Of a DNA stretch of 64,000 nt, positions 8,617 to 15,971 are shown piece by piece; the first letter of the stretch is position 1; every line of letters begins with the position of its first letter. The position numbers were made by a program, and so were the translations under genes. Where the stretch lies: the NCBI RefSeq assembly GCF_014489075.1, contig NZ_JACTGR010000006.1:186001-250000 (forward strand), given 5' to 3'. The DNA comes from Sphingomonas sp. JC676 (GTDB taxonomy: Bacteria; Pseudomonadota; Alphaproteobacteria; Sphingomonadales; Sphingomonadaceae). The notes under the pieces are model-generated. The model saw only the letters and a program-made list of their open reading frames with translations, searched no databases and was not told the origin of the DNA.

Positions 8617-9648
8617 ATGACTTTTCCCTCGCGAATCGCCGTCGATGCGATGGGCGGTGACGAGGGGATCGCCGTCATGCTGGCCGGTGCCGCGCGTGCG
8701 CGCCGTCGATTCGAGGGGATGGAATTCATCCTTGTCGGCGACGAAGCGCAAATCCGAGAAGGCCTGAAGACCCACCCCAACCTGACAGCGGCGTCGGAGA
8801 TCGTCCACGCCGAACAGGTCGTTGCGTCCGACGAAAAGCCGAGCCAGGCGATTCGCCGCGCAAAGACCACGTCGATGGGCATCGCCATCGACCTGGTGAA
8901 GAAGGGCCGCGCCGGCGCCGCGGTTTCCTCGGGCAACACTGGCGCGCTGATGGCGATGGCGAAGCTTTCCCTGCGCACCATGCCGGGGATCGACCGCCCC
9001 GCGCTCGCTGCCCTGATGCCGAGCCTGGGTGAAAACGACACGGTGATGCTCGACCTGGGCGCCAACACCGAAGTCGACGTGCGCAATCTCGTCCAGTTCG
9101 CGGTGATGGGCGCCGCCTATGCGCGCACCGCGCTCGATCTCGATCGTCCCCGCGTCGCCTTACTCAACATCGGCACCGAGGAGATGAAGGGCACCGACAT
9201 CATCCGTGATGCCGCCGCCCAGCTGCGCGCCGCGACGCACCTCCCGCTTGAATTCACCGGCTTCATTGAAGGCAACAAGCTGTCGCGCGGCGAAGTCGAC
9301 GTGATCGTGTGCGACGGCTTTTCGGGCAATATCGCGCTCAAGACCGTGGAGGGCACCGCGCGGTTCGTCGCGGATCTGCTCAAGCGCGCGTTCAGCAGCT
9401 CGACTCGCTCGAAGATCGGCTTCCTGATCTCGCGGCCCGCAACCGAGCTGCTCCGGCATCATCTCGACCCCAACAACCACAATGGCGCGGTCTTTCTCGG
9501 CCTCAACGGCATTGTCGTGAAGAGCCATGGCAGCGCCAACGAACTGGGCGTAGACACGGCGATCGGCTTCGCCGCAAAGATGCTGCGCGACGATCTGACC
9601 CGGCGCATTGCCGAAGACCTTGGAAACTTCGAGGCCAAGGCCGCGTAA
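8617..9648 (+). CDS. plsX: Phosphate acyltransferase PlsX
   Basis: A 343-residue peripheral membrane enzyme that converts acyl-ACP and phosphate to acyl-phosphate, the first step of phospholipid synthesis with PlsY. Family landmarks are IAVDAMGGDEG at the N-terminus, AVSSGNTGALMAMAK, ALMPS, MLDLGAN and VDVIVCDGFSGNI. The length is typical. It forms the second gene of rpmF-plsX-fabH-ihfA. Confidence 0.95.
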   Translation: MTFPSRIAVDAMGGDEGIAVMLAGAARARRRFEGMEFILVGDEAQIREGLKTHPNLTAASEIVHAEQVVASDEKPSQAIRRAKTTSMGIAIDLVKKGRAGAAVSSGNTGALMAMAKLSLRTMPGIDRPALAALMPSLGENDTVMLDLGANTEVDVRNLVQFAVMGAAYARTALDLDRPRVALLNIGTEEMKGTDIIRDAAAQLRAATHLPLEFTGFIEGNKLSRGEVDVIVCDGFSGNIALKTVEGTARFVADLLKRAFSSSTRSKIGFLISRPATELLRHHLDPNNHNGAVFLGLNGIVVKSHGSANELGVDTAIGFAAKMLRDDLTRRIAEDLGNFEAKAA

Positions 9649-9670
9649 TGACAAGTATGGAAGGCGTGAA

Positions 9671-10639
9671 ATGACTGTGCGTTCGGTGATTCTCGGCACC
9701 GGATCGGCACTGCCGCCGCGGCGCGTGTCGAATGCGGAGCTGGCCGAGCAGGTCGAGACGACCGATGAGTGGATCGTCGAGCGCACCGGCATCCGCTTCC
9801 GCCACATCGCCGGCCCCGACGAGACGACGAGCACATTGGCGACCGACGCGTGCAAGGCCGCGCTGGTGGCGGCGGGTGTGGACGCGGCGAGCATCGACCT
9901 GATCGTGCTAGCGACTGCGACGCCGGACCAGACCTTTCCTGCCACCGCGACTCGCGTGCAGACTGCATTGGGCATCAACGATTGCGTCGCGTTCGACGTC
10001 GCCGCGGTATGCTCGGGCTTTCTCTATGCGGTGCAGATCGCCGACTCGATGATCCGCGCCGGCACGGCCAAGCGCGCGCTGGTGATCGGCGCCGAAACCT
10101 TCAGCCGGATCCTCGACTGGGAGGACCGCGCGACCTGCGTGCTGTTCGGCGACGGCGCCGGCGCGATCGTGCTCGAGGGCCAGGACGTGGCCGAGGACGG
10201 CCGCGGCATCCTGACGACCAAGCTCCATGCCGACGGGCGCTACAACGATCTTCTCTATGTCGATGGCGGCCCCTCGACGACCGGCACCGTCGGCAAGCTC
10301 AGGATGAAAGGCCGCGAAGTATTTCGCCATGCCGTGGTCAATCTGGCCGCGGTGATGGAGGAATCGCTGCGCGCCGTCGGCCTTTCGTCCGCGGATGTCG
10401 ATTGGGTGGTACCCCATCAAGCTAATGCGCGAATCCTCGATGCGACCGCGCGCAAGCTCAACCTCGCGCCCGAGAAGGTGATCGTCACAGTCGATCGCCA
10501 CGCCAATACTTCGGCGGCCTCGGTGCCGCTCGCTCTCGATGCGGCGGTGAGGGACGGACGCATCAAGCAGGGCGATCTGATTGTCCTCGAGGCCATGGGT
10601 GGCGGCTTCACCTGGGGTGCCGCGGTCGTCCGATTCTAA
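9671..10639 (+). CDS. fabH: 3-oxoacyl-ACP synthase III
   Basis: A 322-residue KAS III that condenses acetyl-CoA with malonyl-ACP to start fatty acid synthesis. The Cys-His-Asn triad is visible as VCSGFL (Cys about 115), VPHQANARI (His about 246) and HANTSAAS (Asn about 276). ATG 9671 follows a GGCGTGAA stretch and gives the family start MTVRSVILGTGSALP; the frame is open into plsX but that extension is spurious. It sits 22 bp after plsX. Confidence 0.95.
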   Translation: MTVRSVILGTGSALPPRRVSNAELAEQVETTDEWIVERTGIRFRHIAGPDETTSTLATDACKAALVAAGVDAASIDLIVLATATPDQTFPATATRVQTALGINDCVAFDVAAVCSGFLYAVQIADSMIRAGTAKRALVIGAETFSRILDWEDRATCVLFGDGAGAIVLEGQDVAEDGRGILTTKLHADGRYNDLLYVDGGPSTTGTVGKLRMKGREVFRHAVVNLAAVMEESLRAVGLSSADVDWVVPHQANARILDATARKLNLAPEKVIVTVDRHANTSAASVPLALDAAVRDGRIKQGDLIVLEAMGGGFTWGAAVVRF

Positions 10640-10750
10640 ATGTTTCTGTAACGTGTCTGTTTGTTGCTAGACAGCTGGCCTAGTGATTTGCTACGTAAAC
10701 ACAATCTGGCTAGAGCGTGATCAACATAGATCAATTGGGGACTTGCCAAG

Positions 10751-11050
10751 ATGACTGCTGTGGGCACACTGACCAGGGCCGATCTCGCTGAATCGCTTCA
10801 CCGCGAAGTCGGGCTCTCGCGCGCAGATGCTTCGCGGTTGGTCGAACAGATTCTCGGACATATGTGCGAAGCGCTGTCCAAGGGCGAGAACGTCAAGATC
10901 TCGGGCTTTGGCAGTTTCATCCTGCGCGACAAGGGCGAGCGCGTGGGCCGCAATCCGAAGACCGGCGTCGAAGTACCGATCGCGCCGCGCCGCGTCCTAA
11001 CCTTTCGGGCCAGCCAGATGATGCGTGACCGCATCGTGGCTGGAAGCTGA
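10751..11050 (+). CDS. ihfA: Integration host factor subunit alpha
   Basis: A 99-residue HU/IHF-family DNA-bending protein. The arm motif GRNPKTGVEVPIAPRRVLTF is the family signature, and the length and N-terminus (LTRADLAESLHREVGLSR) match IHF-alpha rather than HU. It bends DNA as a heterodimer with IhfB. The 111-bp gap after fabH is AT-richer than its surroundings and probably includes an additional promoter. A MerR-type gene follows after 7 bp. Confidence 0.93.
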   Translation: MTAVGTLTRADLAESLHREVGLSRADASRLVEQILGHMCEALSKGENVKISGFGSFILRDKGERVGRNPKTGVEVPIAPRRVLTFRASQMMRDRIVAGS

Positions 11051-11057
11051 TACGCGG

Positions 11058-11390
11058 ATGCCAGCGACCGAAAAGGCCGCTGGCGCCTTGCGCACTATTG
11101 GCGAGCTCGCTGACGAGATCGGCCGGCCGCAACATATACTTCGTTATTGGGAAACGCGCTTCCCGCAGCTTCGTCCGCTCACACGCGCCGGCAATCGCCG
11201 TTACTACCGGCCCGACGACGTCGCGCTCGTCCGCCGCATCCATCATCTGCTGAGCGACGAAGGCTATACGATCCGCGGCGTGCAAAAGCTGCTGGCGGAG
11301 GAGAAGGCCGCGCGGCCCAAGGGCGCCGCGAAGGGCCTCAAGCAAATCCGCGACTCACTCTCCGACGCGCTAGAAGCCGACAAAGCCTGA
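11058..11390 (+). CDS. MerR family transcriptional regulator linked to ihfA
   Basis: A 110-residue protein with an N-terminal MerR winged helix: TIGELADEIGRPQHILRYWE, then RRYYRPDDVALVRRIHHLL and YTIRGVQKLL. It lacks metal-binding cysteines, so it is not a mercury or copper sensor. The ihfA plus MerR-like pairing recurs in alphaproteobacteria. ATG 11058 is preferred; the frame runs back into ihfA. Its ligand and targets are unknown. I do not think it controls the metal-type promoter at about 15.9 kb. Confidence 0.87.
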   Translation: MPATEKAAGALRTIGELADEIGRPQHILRYWETRFPQLRPLTRAGNRRYYRPDDVALVRRIHHLLSDEGYTIRGVQKLLAEEKAARPKGAAKGLKQIRDSLSDALEADKA

Positions 11391-11399
11391 CTCTCCGAC

Positions 11400-11936
11400 C
11401 TAGTTCGCGTCGGGGCCAAGGCCGGGATCCAGATCGCGGGGTCGCACGAAGCGCGCCAGAACACCTTCCCCGGGCGCGACATCTCCCCAACGGCGAACGC
11501 CGAAACGCAGCTCCGCAAGACTGGCGGTCGGGAATTTGATCTCGACCTGGCCGCGCAGGGACCCATCGGCGCCGCTGAGCAGCAGCACCAGCTCTTCGAG
11601 ACCGGGATTGTGCCCGGAAATCAGCACGCTTTCGATCGTGTCGGGCAATTCGCGGACCATGTCGAGCAACGTGGCGGCCGAGGCGAGATAGGCGCGCTGC
11701 TCCCAGGCCGGCGTAAGTTCGTCGCCATAGCCTTGGCTGACATGCTGCAACGTCTCGACCACGCGGACGGCGGGCGAGGCGATGACATGATCGAAGGCGA
11801 GCCCCAGGCTCTTCATGTGCCGCCCCATCATCGCGGCGGCACGCTGGCCCTTAGGATTGAGCGGCCGATCGAAATCGCGTGCGACCGGATCGTCCCAGCC
11901 GGATTTGGCGTGGCGCAGCAGAGTCAGCGTCTTCAT
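11400..11936 (-). CDS. Histidine phosphatase family protein (SixA-like)
   Basis: A 178-residue histidine phosphatase-superfamily protein. The N-terminus TLLRHAKSGWDD carries the RH catalytic signature in the SixA form, and SGHNPGLEELVLLL supplies the second catalytic histidine. SixA proteins dephosphorylate phosphohistidine on phosphotransfer proteins; the substrate here is unknown. Its ATG overlaps the stop of the DinG-like helicase gene by four bases (ATGA), so the two are translationally coupled. Confidence 0.87.
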   Translation of the reverse strand: MKTLTLLRHAKSGWDDPVARDFDRPLNPKGQRAAAMMGRHMKSLGLAFDHVIASPAVRVVETLQHVSQGYGDELTPAWEQRAYLASAATLLDMVRELPDTIESVLISGHNPGLEELVLLLSGADGSLRGQVEIKFPTASLAELRFGVRRWGDVAPGEGVLARFVRPRDLDPGLGPDAN

Positions 11937-14662
11937 GCGTCCCCAGGGGCTCGGGCGGATTCGGGCGCCTCATGCCGCAACCCGTGCCCCAAGGAAAGCC
12001 GAACCCGCTCGACCGCCTCATCGAGCGTGACGCGCGCGACCGGTGTCCCCTGCGGAAACGCGCCGAGCAGACGCGACGGCATCGCCGAGGAGAGCAGAAC
12101 GAAGGCCCCGCGATCATCGGCGCGGCGGATCAGGCGGCCGAACGCCTGGGCCATGCGCGCCCGGACAACGCGATCGTCATAGGCGGTGCCGCCACCCGCC
12201 AGGCGCCGCGCGGCGTGCAGCACGGTCGGCTTGGGCCAGGGCACCCCCTCCATTACCACCAGGCGCAGCGAATCGCCGGGAACGTCGACGCCGTCGCGAA
12301 GCGCATCGGTGCCGATCAGCGAGGCGCGCGGATCGTCACGGAAAATGTCGACCAGAGTGCCGGTGTCGATCGGATCGACATGCTGGGCAAGCAAGGGAAG
12401 GCCCTCGCGCGCCAGCCGATCGGCGATTCGGGCATGGACCGCACGCAACCGGCGAATCGCCGTGAACAGGCCGAGCGTACCGCCGCCCGAAGCGACGATC
12501 AGCCGGGCATAAGCATTGGCGAGCCCGGGCAGGTCGCCGCGCTTCACATCGGTGACGATCAGCACTTCGGCCTGGGTGCCGTAATCGAACGGACTCGGCG
12601 CCTCGAAACGCTGGGCGGGACGGAGCAGATGCTGCGCGCCCGAGCGCGCCTCCGCCACGTCCCAGTCGCCGCCAGCACGCAAGGTAGCCGAGGTGACCAA
12701 TGCGCCGTGCGCGGGCTCGAGCACGGTCTTGGCGAAGGGGCGCGAGGGATCGAGCCAGTGGCGATGCAGGCCGACATCATATTCGCGGCCCTCGACACGA
12801 TCGACCGCTAGCCAATCGACATATTCGGGATCGGCCGGGCCACCCACACGTGCGATCAGCGCCAGCCAGGCACTGACCGTGTCGGTGCGCCAGCCGAGCG
12901 AGGCGATCGCACCCTCGATCCGGGCGCGCGCCGGGCCGTCCATCCAGTCGGGCGCCTCGGCAAGCACGGCTTCGAGGCGGCGGCCGAGCGTGACGAGCGG
13001 GCGGACCAGCGCATCGAGCGCAGCGCCGGCGGGTCCGGCCGCCTCGACCAAAGCGGCATCGGGCTCGGCGAGCTCGGTCTCGAGGCCGTAGCCCGCGTCG
13101 GCAGCGCCATTGGCGTCGCGGGCGTAGACCAGCCCGCGCACCGCCGCGAGCAGGGCTTCGACCGCCCCGAACGGTTCACCTTCGCCCAGGCGCTGCAGCC
13201 AGCCGTCGCTGGGCATGGCCCGCGCGGCATCGACCGCATCGGTGATCGCGCGGCCGCCTTCCTCGTCATAGCTAGCGACGTCCGAAAGCCGTGCGGCGAG
13301 GCCGCGGCGGCGCCCGCGCGCGCCCGATTCGGGGCCGGTGATCCAGCGGCGCAGCTCGATCGCCTCCTGGCCGGTGAGCGCGGCGGAGAACATGGCATCC
13401 GCAGCATCGAACAGATGATGCCCCTCGTCGAAAACATAGCGGGTGGGGCGATTGGCGGATTCGCGGCCGCGCGCGGCGTTGACCATCACCAGGGCGTGGT
13501 TGGCGATGACGATGTCTGCCTCGGCGCTCGCCCGCGCGGCGCGCTCGATGAAGCATTTCCGGTAGTGCGGGCAGCCGGCATAGATGCATTCGCCGCGGCG
13601 ATCGGTGAGCGCGGTCGATCCGTTGCGGCGGAACAAGGTGGGGAGCCAGCCGGGCAGATCGCCGCCGATCATGTCGCCGTCGGCGGTATAGGCGGCCCAG
13701 CGCGCGGCCAGTTGCGCGAGAATTGCCGCGCGACCGGCGAACCCGCCTTGCAGCGCATCCTCCAGATTGAGCAGGCAGACATAATTCTCGCGACCCTTGC
13801 GCGTGACGATCTTGCGCTTGCGCACCGCTTCGTCGGGAAAGAGCCGCTCGCTTTCGTGCGTCATCTGGCGCTGGAGCGCCTTGGTGAAGGTGGAGACCCA
13901 GACGGTGCCGTCGGCCTGCTCGGCCCATAGCGAGGCGGGGGCGAGATAGCCGAGCGTCTTGCCGATGCCGGTGCCCGCCTCGGCCAGCACCAGAATGGGC
14001 GAATCGCGGACTTCGCGCGGGGCGAAGGCGTTCGCCGCGGCGGCAGCATAGTCGCGCTGGCCCTGGCGGCGCTCGGCGCTGGTGCCGGTGAGGCGGGCGA
14101 GGCGTTCGGCGACGTCCGAATCGTGGAGTGTCACGGTACGCGGCGCGGCGCGCGGCGCGTGCTCCTCCCATTCGGGGAGCTTCGAGAACAGCCAGCGCTC
14201 GGCCTGGGCGGGCTTGGCGACCTGTTGCGAAAGCGCGGGCGCCCAGGACCAGCGCAGGCGGAACAGCGACTGGAGCGAATTCCACGCACCCTCGCGCTCG
14301 AGCCAATCGCCTCCGGGTACCGCCAGCAGTTTTTCGGCGGCGCGACGGAGGAAGCCGGCGATTTCCGAATCGTTCGCCGGCACGTCCAGGCCGGTGACGC
14401 GCGCTAGACCCTTGGGCGTGGGCACCATGAAACGCGCAGGATGGAGGAAGGCGAAGAGCTCGAGCAGATCGAGCCCCGAAATCTCGGGGTGGCCGAGCCG
14501 CTGGCCGATCAGCGGGGCGTTGAGCAGGAGGATGGGGGTATCGGCGGCGATGCGGATCGCCTCGCCCCGGCTCACCGCGCGGGTTTCCTCGGCGGTGGCG
14601 ATCCAGATGCCACCATGGCTGGCGTGCAGCGCAGGATAGGGGAAAGCCGGCATCATCGACAC
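11933..14662 (-). CDS. DinG/Rad3-like superfamily 2 ATP-dependent DNA helicase
   Basis: A 909-residue XPD/DinG-type helicase. Walker A is AEAGTGIGKTLGYL near residue 230. Iron-sulfur cluster cysteines appear in the VCLLN ... CIYAGCPHYRKC region, the DEAH-like box is FDEGHH, and motif VI-like sequence QAFGRLIRR is near the C-terminus. The first 200 residues form an extra domain seen in alphaproteobacterial members. It probably unwinds DNA 5' to 3' in repair. The start is GTG 14662; the ATG codons at 14656 and 14653 are alternatives. Confidence 0.88.
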   Translation of the reverse strand: MSMMPAFPYPALHASHGGIWIATAEETRAVSRGEAIRIAADTPILLLNAPLIGQRLGHPEISGLDLLELFAFLHPARFMVPTPKGLARVTGLDVPANDSEIAGFLRRAAEKLLAVPGGDWLEREGAWNSLQSLFRLRWSWAPALSQQVAKPAQAERWLFSKLPEWEEHAPRAAPRTVTLHDSDVAERLARLTGTSAERRQGQRDYAAAAANAFAPREVRDSPILVLAEAGTGIGKTLGYLAPASLWAEQADGTVWVSTFTKALQRQMTHESERLFPDEAVRKRKIVTRKGRENYVCLLNLEDALQGGFAGRAAILAQLAARWAAYTADGDMIGGDLPGWLPTLFRRNGSTALTDRRGECIYAGCPHYRKCFIERAARASAEADIVIANHALVMVNAARGRESANRPTRYVFDEGHHLFDAADAMFSAALTGQEAIELRRWITGPESGARGRRRGLAARLSDVASYDEEGGRAITDAVDAARAMPSDGWLQRLGEGEPFGAVEALLAAVRGLVYARDANGAADAGYGLETELAEPDAALVEAAGPAGAALDALVRPLVTLGRRLEAVLAEAPDWMDGPARARIEGAIASLGWRTDTVSAWLALIARVGGPADPEYVDWLAVDRVEGREYDVGLHRHWLDPSRPFAKTVLEPAHGALVTSATLRAGGDWDVAEARSGAQHLLRPAQRFEAPSPFDYGTQAEVLIVTDVKRGDLPGLANAYARLIVASGGGTLGLFTAIRRLRAVHARIADRLAREGLPLLAQHVDPIDTGTLVDIFRDDPRASLIGTDALRDGVDVPGDSLRLVVMEGVPWPKPTVLHAARRLAGGGTAYDDRVVRARMAQAFGRLIRRADDRGAFVLLSSAMPSRLLGAFPQGTPVARVTLDEAVERVRLSLGHGLRHEAPESARAPGDA

Positions 14663-14708
14663 GCCATGATTCCGTACACTTTTCGTTCCGGTTGACCAGC
14701 CCGGTCGA

Positions 14709-14752
14709 CGGCAAAGTGCGCGGACGCGCGCTGCATTCGTGCACTTTTGCCG
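14709..14752. repeat. Imperfect inverted repeat between dinG-like gene and secreted hydrolase
   Basis: CGGCAAAGTGC at 14709-14719 is mirrored by GCACTTTTGCCG at 14741-14752 with one extra base, separated by 21 bp. A third CACTTTT lies at 14677-14683. The repeat is in the 188-bp gap between divergently transcribed genes. It could be a regulator site or a transcript hairpin; no known consensus fits. Confidence 0.4.
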
Positions 14753-14850
14753 CTCAGCACCATGAGAGGCACCCTATCGTTTCGGCTGACTGCTGGCGGC
14801 TGAAATCACGCTTAAGTCCCGGCCCAGTGCCTTAATCCGGGAGAATGAAC

Positions 14851-15612
14851 ATGAATATCAAAGCATCCAGCCTGCTGACGCTTGCCGTGGCGCAAGCGCT
14901 TAACGCCACGCCGGTCGCTGCGCAAAGTGCCGAGAAACCAGCCATCGTGCTGGTCCACGGCGCGTTCGCCGACGCCGCCAGCTGGGCACCCGTAATCTCC
15001 ATTCTGCAGCAGGACGGCTATCAGGTAACCGCGGTCGAAGAGCCGCTCGAATCCTTTGCCGGCGACGTTGCAACAACCGAGCGAGCGCTTGACGCGCAAA
15101 CCGGACCGGTTGTGCTCGTCGGACATTCCTACGGCGGCGCAGTCATCACCGAGGCCGCGGCCGGCAAGCCCAATGTAAAGGCGCTCGTCTATCTCGCCGC
15201 GATCGTACCCGACGCGGGAGAGCCGATCGCGGCCTTTCTCGGCAAATATCCGACCGATCTTGCGCAAGCACAAAAGGTAGATTCTGCCGGCTTCGTGACC
15301 GTCGATCCTAGCAAGTTCCGCCAGGTGTTCGCTGCCGATCTCTCCGCCGCGCAGGCTGCGGTCGCAGCGGCAACTCAGAAGCCGATCAAAGGCGACAATT
15401 TTGGTGCCAGTCCGGAACACGCGGCGTGGAAGGCGATCCCGTCCTGGTACGTCGTCTCGTCGCGGGATCACGCGCTGAGTCCCGATCTCGAGCGCTTCTA
15501 CGCCAAGCGGATCGGCGCTCTCACCACCGAACTCGATGCTAGCCACGTCGCCTTCATTTCACATGCCAAGGAAGTCGCCGCCCTGATCGAGGAAGCGGCA
15601 AGCGCCAAATAA
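14851..15612 (+). CDS. Exported alpha/beta-fold hydrolase
   Basis: A 253-residue protein with a short signal peptide ending near VAAQSAE. The fold is visible as IVLVHGAFADAASW (oxyanion region), LVGHSYGGAVI (nucleophile elbow, Ser in GHSYG) and a late DASHVAFISHAKEV providing the catalytic His. This is the EstC/salicylate-methylesterase-like group; the substrate is unknown. Start ATG 14851 lies 7 nt after GGGAG. The ATG at 14845 is only one base from that site and is less likely. Confidence 0.85.
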   Translation: MNIKASSLLTLAVAQALNATPVAAQSAEKPAIVLVHGAFADAASWAPVISILQQDGYQVTAVEEPLESFAGDVATTERALDAQTGPVVLVGHSYGGAVITEAAAGKPNVKALVYLAAIVPDAGEPIAAFLGKYPTDLAQAQKVDSAGFVTVDPSKFRQVFAADLSAAQAAVAAATQKPIKGDNFGASPEHAAWKAIPSWYVVSSRDHALSPDLERFYAKRIGALTTELDASHVAFISHAKEVAALIEEAASAK

Positions 15613-15712
15613 TATGTCGGCAGTTAGGATCGGCGCAGGGGCCTCACGCGATCATTGGCGTGCGGCGCGCGTGCCTCGCACTTCTTCGCCAAAAACGGGA
15701 ATTTCAGGAGGA

Positions 15713-15740
15713 GGGCCGCATCCGTTTCCGGATGCGGCCC
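15713..15740 (-). terminator. Strong hairpin downstream of the cysteine-rich mini-gene
   Basis: A perfect 12-bp stem, GGGCCGCATCCG at 15713-15724 and its complement at 15729-15740, is closed by a 4-nt loop. It begins 8 bp after the stop of the 27-codon gene. No U-run follows immediately on the minus strand; the nearest T5 is about 17 nt further on. It can be a terminator or a 3' stabiliser, and may also serve the convergent hydrolase gene. Confidence 0.65.
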
Positions 15741-15747
15741 GATAGCC

Positions 15748-15831
15748 TCAGCAACCGCAGTCAGTGCACTTGCAATTGACGCACTGGCAACGGTTGGCGG
15801 CCTGCGCATCGGCCTGAACGGCGTCGGTCAT
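15748..15831 (-). CDS. Candidate minimal metallothionein, 27 residues, cysteine-rich C-terminus
   Basis: A 27-codon gene whose last 13 residues are CQCVNCKCTDCGC: six cysteines in three CxC pairs spaced by two residues, the arrangement used to bind thiophilic metals. The first 14 residues are polar and Ala-rich (MTDAVQADAQAANR), with no signal peptide. Coding is supported by AAGGAG at 15839-15844, 7 nt before the ATG, by a MerR-type promoter 40-70 bp upstream and by a 12-bp hairpin just after the stop. I recognise no named family. The function is inferred: cytoplasmic sequestration of Hg, Cd, Zn or Cu. Confidence 0.72.
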   Translation of the reverse strand: MTDAVQADAQAANRCQCVNCKCTDCGC

Positions 15832-15866
15832 TGTCTTTCTCCTTCACCCGGGAATGGGCGAATCAC

Positions 15867-15898
15867 TGTATGCGCTCCGTACCTAAGTACGGAGTCAA
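15867..15898 (-). promoter_or_regulatory. MerR-type promoter/operator of the cysteine-rich mini-gene
   Basis: Read on the minus strand, TTGACT (15893-15898) overlaps the perfect dyad CTCCGTAC-TTAG-GTACGGAG (15875-15894). A weak -10 candidate, CATACA (15867-15872), follows a 20-bp spacer. A long spacer with a dyad between the -35 and -10 boxes is the hallmark of MerR-family activation. The TTGACTCCGTAC...GTACGGA sequence closely matches the classical mer operator. The start of transcription would leave a leader of about 25-30 nt. No merR gene is adjacent. Confidence 0.7.
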
Positions 15899-15971
15899 GC
15901 AATGGTTCGACGCCCGCCTCCGCCCGCAAATACTGGCGGCGGGCGCCGCTCTCGGTTAGACGCGCTGCAAC

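Noticed and set aside
11058..11390. The MerR-like protein as the regulator of the metal-type promoter at 15.9 kb
   Set aside because: It lacks the cysteines that mercury, cadmium and copper sensors use, and it belongs to the ihfA-linked group.
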